Shown in pieces: positions 54,951-64,000 of a DNA stretch of 64,000 bases. The stretch covers positions 1 to 64,000 of the forward strand of contig NZ_PKLZ01000007.1 in the NCBI RefSeq assembly GCF_002868715.1. The letters run 5' to 3'. Source of the DNA: Kineobactrum sediminis (GTDB lineage Bacteria > Pseudomonadota > Gammaproteobacteria > Pseudomonadales > Halieaceae). A program made the translations under genes and the position numbers. Each line of letters opens with the position of its first letter. Within the stretch, counting starts at the first letter, position 1. The notes beneath the pieces are model-generated. The model was not told where the DNA came from. It did not search any database and saw only the letters and a program-made list of their open reading frames with translations.

Positions 54951-56269
54951 CAGACTTCATGACAACGGTTAACAGCTGGGCCTGGGGCCCGGTGATGCTG
55001 GCGCTGCTGCTCGGTACCGGGCTTTATTTGAGTATCGGCTTGCGCTTTCTTACCCTGCGCCATATCCCGCGCGCATTTGCGCTGTTGTTCGCCGGCCGCG
55101 AAGGCCATGGCAAGGGCGATATATCACCTTTCAGTGCACTGATGACCTCGCTCTCCGCCACTATCGGTACCGGCAATATTGCCGGCGTCGCCACAGCGCT
55201 GGCGCTGGGTGGGCCAGGGGCACTGTTCTGGATGTGGATCACCGCCCTGGTGGGCATGGCTACCAAGTACGCCGAGGCCGTATGCGCGGTACGTTTTCGC
55301 GAACAGGATGCCGAGGGCAACTATAGCGGTGGCCCGATGTACTACATTCGCAACGGCTTACACAAGCGCTGGCACTGGCTGGCGTGGGCCTTTGCCATCT
55401 TTGGTTCCCTGGCGGGTTTTGGTATTGCCAATACGGTGCAGTCCAATTCGGTATCCCAGGTACTGAGCGATTCCTTTTCCGTGCCGCCCCTGTTAACCGG
55501 CCTGGTCCTGATGGTGCTGGTGGCCGCGGTGATCCTGGGTGGCGTGCGCCGCATTGCCCGGGTCGCAAGCTGGCTGGTGCCGATCATGGCCCTGAGTTAC
55601 ATGCTGATGGGGCTGGTTGTCATTTTGATGCACATCAGCGAGGTGCCCGCGGCAGTGGCCTTCATCGTCGAGTCGGCCTTTACCGGTTCGGCGGCGGCCG
55701 GCGGCTTCGCCGGCGCTACCATCTGGGCAGCCATCCGTTTCGGTGTTGCCCGCGGTATCTTTTCCAATGAGGCGGGTCTCGGTAGCGCGCCAATTGCCCA
55801 CGCGGCGGCGCGCACCGACCAGCCGGTACAGCAGGGCATGATCGCCATGCTGGGCACGTTTATCGATACCCTGATCGTTTGTACCATGACCGGGCTGGTG
55901 ATTGTGATCATGGATGTTTTGCCATCCGGCATCAGCGGCGCCAGCCTTACCTCCATGGCCTTTGGCAATGCGCTGCCCGGCGGGGAATATGTGGTCACTG
56001 TTGGCCTGTGCCTGTTCGCCTTTACCACGATGATCGGCTGGTCATTCTATGGTGAGCGCTGTGCGGTCTTTCTGTTTGGTGTGCGTGCCAGTATGCCTTT
56101 TCGCCTGCTCTGGGTGCTCGTTATTCCCGTGGGGACACTGGTGGAACTGGAGCTGGTCTGGCTGATTGCCGATACGCTCAATGCTTTCATGGCACTGCCC
56201 AACCTGGTGGCTCTGTTGCTGTTGGGCCCGCTGGTGTTCCGCATCAGTAAAGAGTATTTTAAAAGCTGA
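54947..56269 (+). CDS. Alanine/glycine:cation symporter (AGCS family)
   Basis: A 440-residue inner-membrane carrier with about 11 helices. Family motifs include 'ALMTSLSATIGTGNIAGVATALALGGPGALFWMWITALVGMATKYAEA', 'YSGGPMYYI', 'FGVARGIFSNEAGLGSAPIAHAAARTDQPVQQG' and 'TMIGWSFYGERCAVFLFG'. It takes up alanine, glycine or a related amino acid with sodium or protons. It overlaps the desulfhydrase-like gene upstream (ATGA) and the 5'-nucleotidase downstream (TGATG). Confidence 0.92.
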   Translation: MTDFMTTVNSWAWGPVMLALLLGTGLYLSIGLRFLTLRHIPRAFALLFAGREGHGKGDISPFSALMTSLSATIGTGNIAGVATALALGGPGALFWMWITALVGMATKYAEAVCAVRFREQDAEGNYSGGPMYYIRNGLHKRWHWLAWAFAIFGSLAGFGIANTVQSNSVSQVLSDSFSVPPLLTGLVLMVLVAAVILGGVRRIARVASWLVPIMALSYMLMGLVVILMHISEVPAAVAFIVESAFTGSAAAGGFAGATIWAAIRFGVARGIFSNEAGLGSAPIAHAAARTDQPVQQGMIAMLGTFIDTLIVCTMTGLVIVIMDVLPSGISGASLTSMAFGNALPGGEYVVTVGLCLFAFTTMIGWSFYGERCAVFLFGVRASMPFRLLWVLVIPVGTLVELELVWLIADTLNAFMALPNLVALLLLGPLVFRISKEYFKS

Positions 56270-57168
56270 TGATGCCTGCAGCCGACAACAAGCTCGTTAT
56301 CGCGATTTCCTCGCGTGCGCTGTTTGACCTTGATGAAAGCCATTCCGTTTACCGGGAGCAGGGCCTGGAGGCTTACTCCGAGTATCAGGTGGCACGCGAA
56401 GAGCAACCGCTGGAACCCGGCGAGGGCTTCCCGCTGGTACAGAAGTTACTACGCCTCAATACCCTGTTGGGTGACCGGACCCAGGTTGAAGTCGTGCTAT
56501 TGTCCCGCAACAGTGCCGATACCGGCCTGCGGGTTTTCAATTCAATCCAGCACTACGACCTGGCGATCAGCCGCGCCGCCTTTTGTGGGGGTGAGAGCCC
56601 CTGGCGCTATATCAATGCCTTTGGCTGCCAGCTGTTTTTGTCGAATGAAGCTGAAGACGTACGCTACGCGCTCAACTGCGGCGTTGCTGCCGCAACCCTC
56701 GTTTCCAACAAGGCCGGTAACAGCAGCTCAGACCAATTGCGCTTTGCCTTTGACGGCGACGCGGTGGTCTTTTCCGATGAGGCTGAACGGGTATTCAAGA
56801 GTGAAGGGCTCGAGGCATTCAGCGCCAGCGAACGCGCGGCCGCACGCACCCCGTTAAGCGGTGGTCCTTTCAAACCCTTCCTCGCCGCTTTGCATCGACT
56901 GCAGCAAGCGTTTCCCGCCTCTGAAGCACCGATTCGCACGGCCCTGGTGACAGCGCGATCCGCGCCGGCACATGAGCGGGTGATCCGTACGCTGAGGGCG
57001 TGGAACATTCGCATCGATGAGTCCATCTTTTTGGGTGGACTGAACAAAACCGAATTCCTGCGGGCCTATGAGGCAGATGTTTTTTTCGATGACCAGGAAA
57101 CCCACTGCCAGCTGGCGGGGCCCCATATTGCCACCGGTCACGTTCCCCATGGGGTAGCCAATAACTGA
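56269..57168 (+). CDS. 5'-nucleotidase, NT5C1-like
   Basis: A 299-residue protein similar to cytosolic 5'-nucleotidase 1. 'KLVIAISSRALFDLDESHSVY' stands at the HAD nucleophile position, though the first Asp of the usual DxD is replaced here by Ser-Ser-Arg-Ala ahead of 'FDLD'. 'VVLLSRNSADTGLRVFNSIQHYDLAISRAAF', 'LFLSNEAEDVRYAL', 'FAFDGDAVVFSDEAE' and 'ADVFFDDQETHC' follow. It would dephosphorylate nucleoside monophosphates. The start overlaps the symporter stop; a second ATG follows at once. Confidence 0.85.
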   Translation: MMPAADNKLVIAISSRALFDLDESHSVYREQGLEAYSEYQVAREEQPLEPGEGFPLVQKLLRLNTLLGDRTQVEVVLLSRNSADTGLRVFNSIQHYDLAISRAAFCGGESPWRYINAFGCQLFLSNEAEDVRYALNCGVAAATLVSNKAGNSSSDQLRFAFDGDAVVFSDEAERVFKSEGLEAFSASERAAARTPLSGGPFKPFLAALHRLQQAFPASEAPIRTALVTARSAPAHERVIRTLRAWNIRIDESIFLGGLNKTEFLRAYEADVFFDDQETHCQLAGPHIATGHVPHGVANN

Positions 57169-57268
57169 AGCCCCGGTTGGTTATTCCATTGTATTTGCAC
57201 AAACGCGTATTTAAACACTATTCTGTATAAGCCTGGTTGGCCAGTAATTGGCCGTGGCCGTTTTTTAA

Positions 57269-58255
<987 letters not shown>

Positions 58256-58338
58256 TTATTTGACGTCCTCGCCCTTGTGGCCGGGAGCTGGCTTGGTTAG
58301 ATTGTGCCGCTTTCTGGAACTGCTTGGGAGAACGACAC

Positions 58339-58956
58339 GTGGAATTGGCTTGCCTGGATCTGGAAGGTGTTCTGATACCGGAAATCTGGATTGCTTTTGC
58401 CGAGCGCACCGGCATTGAAGAGTTGCGCGCAACCACCCGGGATATCCCCGATTATGACGTATTGATGAAGCAGCGCCTGCGCCTGCTTGACCAGCACGGC
58501 CTCAAGCTTGATGACATCCAGGCAGTCATTGCCACTTTGGAACCCCTGCCCGGCGCGGCCGAGTTTCTCGATTGGCTGCGTGCGCGTTTCCAGGTGATTA
58601 TCCTGTCCGATACCTTCTATGAGTTTTCCGCGCCGCTGATGCGACAACTGGGCTGGCCGACGCTGTTGTGCCACAAGCTGGTGGTGGACGAAGGCGGGAG
58701 CGTGATCGATTATACCCTGCGCCAGAAAGACCCCAAGCGTGCCTCAATACAAGCCCTGCACACACTCAATTACCGGATTATCGCCGCGGGCGACTCCTAC
58801 AATGACACCACTATGCTGGGGGAGGCGGATGTGGGGTTGCTATTCCACGCGCCGCAAAATGTGATTGACGAATTCCCGCAGTTCGAAGCGGTACACAACT
58901 TTCCCGCTCTCAAGGCTGCATTCATCGCCGCCAGTCATCGCAGCCTGACCCTGTAG
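58339..58956 (+). CDS. thrH: Bifunctional phosphoserine phosphatase / homoserine phosphotransferase ThrH
   Basis: A 205-residue HAD-family enzyme matching Pseudomonas-type ThrH nearly end to end: 'MELACLDLEGVLIPEIWIAFAERTGI', 'TTRDIPDYDVLMKQRLRLLD', 'ILSDTFYEFSAPLMRQLG', 'LRQKDPKR' and 'AAGDSYNDTTMLGEA'. It dephosphorylates phosphoserine and can move the phosphate to homoserine, joining serine and threonine synthesis. GTG 58339 with GGGAG 8 nt upstream is the start; the TTG at 58324 in the same frame overlaps that ribosome site. Confidence 0.93.
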   Translation: MELACLDLEGVLIPEIWIAFAERTGIEELRATTRDIPDYDVLMKQRLRLLDQHGLKLDDIQAVIATLEPLPGAAEFLDWLRARFQVIILSDTFYEFSAPLMRQLGWPTLLCHKLVVDEGGSVIDYTLRQKDPKRASIQALHTLNYRIIAAGDSYNDTTMLGEADVGLLFHAPQNVIDEFPQFEAVHNFPALKAAFIAASHRSLTL

Positions 58957-58989
58957 GCATTTCCCCGACCGCGACGGTGGAGCCCGCCG

Positions 58990-60375
58990 TTATCGGGGAG
59001 CGTGGGTGCCGAAGCGCTGTTCGAGGGTACTGAAGAAGCGACCGACCTTGTCCCAGGTCTCTTGGTATTCCTGGTCGCCGTTGGAATCCGCGACGATGCC
59101 GCCACCGCCCCAGCAGCGTATATCGCTGCCCTCGCAAAGCAGGCTGCGGATGGCAATGTTGCTGTCCATGCGTCCGTCTGCGCTGATATAGAGCAGTGAT
59201 CCACAATAAGCCTCGCGGCTACAGGGCTCCAGCTCGGCAATGATCTGCATGGCACGGCGCTTGGGTGCCCCGGTGATGGAGCCGCCGGGGAAACTGTCGC
59301 GCAGCAGTTCCAGGGGGCCGCGGTTCGCTGCCAGTTCGCCACGGATAGTACTTACCAGATGGTGTACCGTCGGGTAACTTTCCAGCTCGAACAGTTTCTC
59401 AACATGGATACTGCCCGGTACACAGCTGCGCCCGAGATCGTTGCGCAGCAGATCCACAATCATCAGGTTCTCTGCCCGGTCCTTGGGACTCTCCCGCAAC
59501 TCCCTGGCGCTGCGCAGGTCGCGGTCGGGGTCGGCGTAACGTGGCCGGGTACCCTTGATGGGACGGGTTTCAACCTGGCGGCCCTGGACGGACAAAAAAC
59601 GTTCCGGCGACAGGCATAGCAGGGCGCTGTCCCCGCCGAGGTCAACATAGCCGGAGAACGGTGCCGCGGCGACCTCGCGCAGGACCCGATAGGCAATCAG
59701 AGGATCGCCGCTGTAGCCCGCCCGGAACCGCTGTGCCAGGTTTACCTGGTAGCAGTCCCCGGCCTGGATGTATTCCTGGATCCGCTCAAAGGCGTGCCGG
59801 TACTCGGCACGGCTGCTGTCCGGCAAAAAACCGCTGTGTAACCTGAAAGTCCCGGGTTGCCGCGCGCTCGCACCAGGACCCAGGCACTGCCGAATGTCCC
59901 GGCGCCGGGCAGGGGAAACCCAGGGCAGCGATACCAGTACCGTGCGCTTTAGCAGGTGGTCCTGGATGACGCACCAGTCGTAGGCTGCAAGCCGGATCGG
60001 GGGCATGGCTGCCACGGTCGGGTGATGCGGCGTGATACCGTGCAGGGCATTGCCCGGTTCGTAGCCAATGTAGCCCAACAGGCCGCCACAGAAAGGCAGG
60101 CCCGGATCAGCCGGGGTGATGCCCTGGTAGCGCTCGCGATGCCAGCTCGCCAGGTTGGTGAAATAGCGGTCAAGATCGACGCCGTCGGTGGCCACAGGTG
60201 CCGCGGGCGAGTCCATGCTGGCCTCCGCCACCAGAATGTCATAACGTCCGCCGGCGGCCCAGGGCTGGGCGCTGTCCAGCCACACGGCATCGCCAAAATG
60301 GCGCAGGCGCTCGAATAACGAGCCGCTGTCCGGCTGCCAGTGGAGCTCGTCAAGCTGCAGATTCACGGGCGACAC
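58990..60375 (-). CDS. pabB: Aminodeoxychorismate synthase component I
   Basis: A 461-residue chorismate-utilising enzyme for folate synthesis, making 4-amino-4-deoxychorismate with a glutamine amidotransferase (PabA, not here). Catalytic-domain motifs are 'YIQAGDCYQVNLAQRF', 'PIKGTRPR', 'ENLMIVDLLRNDLGR', 'STIRGELA', 'FPGGSITGAPKRRAM' and 'RCWGGGGIVADSNGDQEYQETWDK'. The TAPIKGT-type Lys of PabB is present ('RPIKGT'), which favours PabB over anthranilate synthase. The start is GTG 60375 (or GTG 60366). It is divergent from the carboxyltransferase gene. Confidence 0.92.
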   Translation of the reverse strand: MSPVNLQLDELHWQPDSGSLFERLRHFGDAVWLDSAQPWAAGGRYDILVAEASMDSPAAPVATDGVDLDRYFTNLASWHRERYQGITPADPGLPFCGGLLGYIGYEPGNALHGITPHHPTVAAMPPIRLAAYDWCVIQDHLLKRTVLVSLPWVSPARRRDIRQCLGPGASARQPGTFRLHSGFLPDSSRAEYRHAFERIQEYIQAGDCYQVNLAQRFRAGYSGDPLIAYRVLREVAAAPFSGYVDLGGDSALLCLSPERFLSVQGRQVETRPIKGTRPRYADPDRDLRSARELRESPKDRAENLMIVDLLRNDLGRSCVPGSIHVEKLFELESYPTVHHLVSTIRGELAANRGPLELLRDSFPGGSITGAPKRRAMQIIAELEPCSREAYCGSLLYISADGRMDSNIAIRSLLCEGSDIRCWGGGGIVADSNGDQEYQETWDKVGRFFSTLEQRFGTHAPR

Positions 60376-60642
60376 CGTGCTACGGGCCTGTTATTGTTAC
60401 TGCCCTCGGAGTGCAATGGCACGTTTGCGTAGGAAATTGACAAAAAATCTACGCATTTATAGGCATGTTTTCGGTTAATACATTGCATATGCAGCTTCTG
60501 GACGTGTCGCATTTACGGCGCTTAAATTGACTTTCAGGCGGCTTGGAATTAATCTGGGTCGCCGAATTCAGGCAGGTTTGCCATCGTAAGCCGCGCCACC
60601 GTCGCGTGTAAACCCGGGAACCTCGACAGAAGATACAGGCAG

Positions 60643-60666
60643 CTGCCGGTTTTTTCGAGCCGGCAG
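60643..60666 (+). other. Leader hairpin before the carboxyltransferase gene
   Basis: A 7-bp inverted repeat (CTGCCGG / CCGGCAG) with a 10-base U-rich loop ends 8 bases before ATG 60675. It would cover the normal ribosome-site region of that start codon and may modulate translation. If ATG 60690 is the true start, it lies 23 bases upstream. Confidence 0.35.
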
Positions 60667-60674
60667 GCATCAGC

Positions 60675-62420
60675 ATGGATGACAGAACTATGACAAGTAA
60701 TACAACAGACCTGGTCGCATCGCTCAGCAACCCTTTTGCGACGCATGATGAACGTGAATTCAAGGTGCCGGGGCAAGTGGCTTCCGAGCCCGGTCTCTAT
60801 GAAAAGGCACTGAAGGCCGGCTGGGAGATGCAGCAGCGTCCACTGCAGGCGGCAGGCGTTAAAAGTATCCAGCGTCAGCACCAGAAAAACCGGATGACCG
60901 TCTGGGAGCGGATTGAATACCTCGCCGATGAAGCGCCCACCGTGCTCTACCAGAACTGGGGGCCGAACCTGGATGGCGCGTCCCTGGTTACTGCCCTGAT
61001 CAAAATCGGGGGTCGGGACGTGGCGATTTACGGCCACGACTTTACCGTGCGCGCCGGCTCCATGGACGCGACCAACGGCAAAAAGCTGGCCCGCCTGTTT
61101 GAGCTGGCCGCCAAGCGCAAGATCCCATTAGTGGGCCTCAATGATTCAGCCGGTGCCTATATTCCTGCCGGCGTCGGTGGCCTCGATGGCTATGCGGATG
61201 CCTTTACCGCCCTGCGCAAGATCAGCGGCGTGGTGCCCAGCATCATGTGCATGTTCGGCTTCAATGCCGGTGGCGGCTCTTACCTGCCGCGGCAGGGCAG
61301 TTTCCTGATCCAGCCCAACGAGACATTCTTTGGCCTCACCGGCCCCGGTGTGGTGAAGTCCGTGCTTGGTGAAGACGTTACCGCTGACGAGCTCGGTGGC
61401 CCCGGGGTTCACAGCCAGAGCGGCGTCACCGATTTTGTGGTTCCCGACGAAGTCGCCGCCCTGCGCAAGGTGCGCGCACTGCTCAACTATCTGCCAGGCA
61501 ACAACGATAGCGCACCGCCGTACCAGGCCTCTTCGGATCCGGTTAGCCGCAAGACCTGGGATATCGACATCCTGCTGAAAAAAGCCTTCAATTCCTCAAC
61601 CGGTTACAACACCCCGTTTGATATTGGCATCCTGATCCAGCAACTGTGTGACCACGGTGATTTTATTGAGCTGCAGGCCGAGCGTGCTCGCAATACGATT
61701 ACTGCGCTGGGTCGTATGGGGGGGAATGTGGTGGGTTTTGTTGCCAATAATTCGGCAGTCGCCTCCGGCCAGATCGATATCGCCGCGGCCTACAAGAACG
61801 CGCGTTTTATCCGCTTTTGCAATCTCTACAATATTCCGGTGATATTTCTCGAAGACACCACCGGCTTCCTGCCCGGTCGTGAACAGGAGGCCAGGGGTAT
61901 TGTGCAGGCGGGCAGGGCGATGCTGGATGCCATTGTCGACCTGCGCACACCGCGCTTCCTGGTGCTGGTCCGCAATGCCTTTGGCGGTGCCTATGCATCC
62001 TATAACAACTATGCCACCGGCGCCGACTTCGTGGTTGCCCTGCCCACTACCCGGGTGGCGGTAATGGGGCCTGCAGGTGTCGAGTATGTGTACAAGGATG
62101 AACTGCGCAAGATTCGCGGCAGCCTGGCGGAAAAAATCACCGCCGAAACCCGTGCCCAGGTCAGTGCCGGCCTGGCCCCGGATGAAGCGCGGGAGATGGC
62201 CGAACAGCTGGTGACCGTCTGGGCACGGTCGGAAGAACAGCTTCTGGCCCAGCGTTACGAACAGGAGTTAATGAATCCCAACGAGGCTTTGAGCCTGGGT
62301 TCCATCTCCCAGATCGTAATGCCATCAGACCTGCGCCATGTGCTGGCGGAGCATATGGATTTTTGCCTGCGTCACTATACGCCGGAACCGCTCACTTCAG
62401 TGCAGCGTGAATTCCACTAG
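60675..62420 (+). CDS. Acyl-CoA carboxylase carboxyltransferase subunit
   Basis: A 581-residue biotin-dependent carboxyltransferase with both crotonase-like halves fused, as in propionyl/methylcrotonyl-CoA carboxylase beta subunits. Oxyanion-hole glycines are in '[19 protein letters not shown]' and '[21 protein letters not shown]'; '[15 protein letters not shown]' is the acyl-CoA pocket. It is 40-70 residues longer than usual PccB. The biotin carboxylase gene follows by 40 bases. The acyl-CoA carboxylated (propionyl, geranyl, long-chain) cannot be told from sequence. ATG 60675 or ATG 60690 may be the start. Confidence 0.88.
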   Translation: MDDRTMTSNTTDLVASLSNPFATHDEREFKVPGQVASEPGLYEKALKAGWEMQQRPLQAAGVKSIQRQHQKNRMTVWERIEYLADEAPTVLYQNWGPNLDGASLVTALIKIGGRDVAIYGHDFTVRAGSMDATNGKKLARLFELAAKRKIPLVGLNDSAGAYIPAGVGGLDGYADAFTALRKISGVVPSIMCMFGFNAGGGSYLPRQGSFLIQPNETFFGLTGPGVVKSVLGEDVTADELGGPGVHSQSGVTDFVVPDEVAALRKVRALLNYLPGNNDSAPPYQASSDPVSRKTWDIDILLKKAFNSSTGYNTPFDIGILIQQLCDHGDFIELQAERARNTITALGRMGGNVVGFVANNSAVASGQIDIAAAYKNARFIRFCNLYNIPVIFLEDTTGFLPGREQEARGIVQAGRAMLDAIVDLRTPRFLVLVRNAFGGAYASYNNYATGADFVVALPTTRVAVMGPAGVEYVYKDELRKIRGSLAEKITAETRAQVSAGLAPDEAREMAEQLVTVWARSEEQLLAQRYEQELMNPNEALSLGSISQIVMPSDLRHVLAEHMDFCLRHYTPEPLTSVQREFH

Positions 62421-62460
62421 TCGTCGCTCGAAACAACCAGCCAGATTGAGGAAATAACAC

Positions 62461-64000
62461 GTGTCCAACGAACACTATCTGCGCAACCCGCTCATTCATC
62501 GTGATCGCCGTCTGGGCAAGAGTCGCTCCACCTGGGTGGCCGGCTTTGATTGCAGTGACCTGCGTCCGCTGATTATCTGTCGCGGGCCGATTCGCAAGGA
62601 GGCCATGGATGTCTTTACCGAGATGGGTATTGTGCATTTTGGTATTCTGCTGTCGGAAAAAGACTCCATTGTCTACCAGAATGCACTGGCGCCGGAATTG
62701 CGCTCCCTGACGGATCCTGACCGCATACACCGGGTGCCGGACTACACCGGTGCCAACAAGGAGGAGCGCAACGAGCGCATTGCCCAGATAATCAGCATTG
62801 CCCGGGACAATGATTACAATGCCATCTTCGCCGGCTACGGCTTCATGGCCGAGGACGAGGGCATGGTAGCCGCCATGGAACGCGCCGGTCTCAACTTCAT
62901 CGGCCCCTGTTCGCGCACCGTGCACGACGCCGGGCTCAAGGATGAAGCCAAGCGCACTGCACTCAAAACCGGCGTGTCGGTTACCCCGGGTATTGATAAC
63001 GCCACCGCGTTGACCCTGCTCAAGAAGCATCCTGATGTCGCCGCACTCAAGGCGCTCTGTGACATGCATGGCCTGCCAGTTGATACCGCGAAGCTGGACG
63101 ACGATTCGATAAGCCTCGAAGACAAGGCCGACTTCGTACTGGCGGCGTCGTACAACCAGGGTATCGATCTCTATACCGTTGAAGAGCTCAGCGATACCCT
63201 GGTGGAAGCGGTAAAGCGCATGCAGGCCGACTACCCCAGGAATCGTGTGCGCCTGAAGGCGATCAGTGGTGGCGGGGGTAAAGGTCAGCGTATCCTGGGA
63301 ATAGGCCAGTATGAGCGCACTGCCGAGCTGGTCCGGGAAATTCTCAACGAGGTCAAGACCACCGGTGTTGGCGACAACAAGAACGTACTGGTCGAGCTGA
63401 ATATCGAGACTACCCGTCACCAGGAAATACAGGTGCTGGGTAACGGTGACTGGTGTGTCACCCTGGGCGGCCGCGATTGTTCGCTGCAGATGCACGAGCA
63501 AAAACTGCTGGAAGTATCGGTGACTGTTGAATCCCTGCGCGCTGCCATTGCCGAGGCGGAAACTACCGGCAAGGCGACAGAAGCCGAAGTCCTGCGCCAG
63601 GACCTCGCGACACTCGAGGAAATGGAAGACGAGGCGTCGCGTTTTGGTGCGGCCGTCGGGCTTGATTCCGTCTCCACCTTCGAGTGCATCGTGGACCGCG
63701 ACAAGCATTTCTTCATGGAAATGAATACCCGTATCCAGGTTGAGCACCGGGTTACTGAACTGTGTTATGCCCTCAAGTTCACCAATCCGGATCTTGACGA
63801 TGACTATTTCGTGGTTGAATCACTGGTTGAAGCGATGGTGCTGCTTGCAGTACACGGTCCCCACCTGCCCAGGCCGACCCGGCTTCTGCGCCACAACGAC
63901 AGTGTCGAAGCGCGGCTCAATGCCACGGACCAGGCGCTGAGGCCCAGCGCCGGCGGTATTATCGAAGACTGGAGCGATGCGCTGGAAGGCGAGATTCGCG
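62461..64000 (+). CDS. Unusual biotin carboxylase (5' part, cut by the window end)
   Basis: The reading frame runs from GTG 62461 (GAGGAAATAACAC just upstream) through the window edge; 513 codons are visible. It is an ATP-grasp biotin carboxylase. 'FAGYGFMAEDEGMVAAMERAGLNFIGP', the glycine-rich loop 'AISGGGGKGQRI' and the catalytic 'FFMEMNTRIQVEHRVTEL' (~420) are clear. It departs from the standard form. The N-terminus 'RPLIICRGPIRKEAMDVF' replaces 'KILIANRGEIA'. About 80 extra residues separate 'KTGVSVTPG' from the glycine loop, and a coiled-coil-like stretch with 'EAETTGKATEAEVLRQDLA' lies before the active site. It is partnered with the carboxyltransferase upstream. A biotin carrier domain may follow beyond the window. 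Confidence 0.83.
   Translation, partial: MSNEHYLRNPLIHRDRRLGKSRSTWVAGFDCSDLRPLIICRGPIRKEAMDVFTEMGIVHFGILLSEKDSIVYQNALAPELRSLTDPDRIHRVPDYTGANKEERNERIAQIISIARDNDYNAIFAGYGFMAEDEGMVAAMERAGLNFIGPCSRTVHDAGLKDEAKRTALKTGVSVTPGIDNATALTLLKKHPDVAALKALCDMHGLPVDTAKLDDDSISLEDKADFVLAASYNQGIDLYTVEELSDTLVEAVKRMQADYPRNRVRLKAISGGGGKGQRILGIGQYERTAELVREILNEVKTTGVGDNKNVLVELNIETTRHQEIQVLGNGDWCVTLGGRDCSLQMHEQKLLEVSVTVESLRAAIAEAETTGKATEAEVLRQDLATLEEMEDEASRFGAAVGLDSVSTFECIVDRDKHFFMEMNTRIQVEHRVTELCYALKFTNPDLDDDYFVVESLVEAMVLLAVHGPHLPRPTRLLRHNDSVEARLNATDQALRPSAGGIIEDWSDALEGEIR

Noticed and set aside
60437-60465. TTGACA with a TATAGG/TAGGCA -10 as a promoter of the carboxyltransferase gene
   Set aside because: The -35 is perfect, but the possible -10 hexamers are poor or badly spaced (15-17 nt), so support is too weak.

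Overview
The window looks like chromosomal DNA of a marine, polysaccharide-using gammaproteobacterium. The Pseudomonas-like ThrH, CysB, MoaCDE and PabB, the TonB receptor/GH3/sodium-sugar symporter set, and the P450, F420-type luciferase-like and spinster-type MFS genes suggest the Cellvibrionales (Halieaceae-like). That placement is inferred from gene content only. Coding density is high. I see no tRNA, rRNA, CRISPR array, IS element or prophage gene. No gap between genes exceeds 300 bases; the largest are 60376-60674, 40581-40836 and 22189-22439.

Layout. (1) 1-7154: end of a beta-glucan/laminarin-type utilisation locus, with a carbohydrate-binding C-terminus, a TonB-dependent receptor, a strong intrinsic terminator, a secreted GH3 beta-glucosidase and an SGLT-like symporter. 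(2) 7168-10171: two tandem UrcA-family secreted proteins, a DUF1853 protein and a Crp/Fnr regulator. (3) 10175-34770: a large trehalose/alpha-glucan island. It holds a GH65 phosphorylase next to a beta-phosphoglucomutase/trehalose-6-phosphatase fusion; a TVP38 membrane protein, (alpha/alpha)6 glycosidase, GT4 glycosyltransferase and membrane-inserted phosphatase in one overlapping operon; MscS and an EEP phosphatase; then TreS-maltokinase, TreZ, a MalQ-TreY fusion and a divergent second GH77. (4) 34767-38208: a second Fnr-type regulator, a CBS-pair protein, a ZIP metal transporter and a class I aldolase. (5) 38205-46419: MFS, LLM oxidoreductase, moaCDE, flavin reductase, NUDIX, peroxiredoxin and a two-subunit Tat-exported molybdenum hydroxylase. 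(6) 46582-52513: P450, amidohydrolase, two GSTs, a SnoaL-like protein and an acyl-CoA ligase, a probable catabolic module. (7) 52696-62420 and on to the end: housekeeping genes (exonuclease III, YajC, D-cysteine desulfhydrase-like, AGCS symporter, 5'-nucleotidase, CysB, ThrH, PabB) and an unusual acyl-CoA carboxylase pair cut by the window edge.

The most notable signal is regulatory. Fnr-type operators of the form TTGAT-N4-GTCAA (either strand) lie in five gaps between genes, all between 8.2 and 37.1 kb (8241, 9334, 22282, 35624, 37112). A TTGA-N6-TCAA palindrome lies in a sixth gap (14202). Three of them are followed by a good -10 hexamer at the spacing of class II Fnr-activated promoters (operator centre at -40.5 or -41.5). 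Two Crp/Fnr proteins with the Fnr-type E-x-x-S-R recognition helix are encoded in the same island. I infer a local regulon, probably responding to oxygen or redox, that joins trehalose/alpha-glucan metabolism, aldolase, metal transport, CBS signalling and UrcA proteins.
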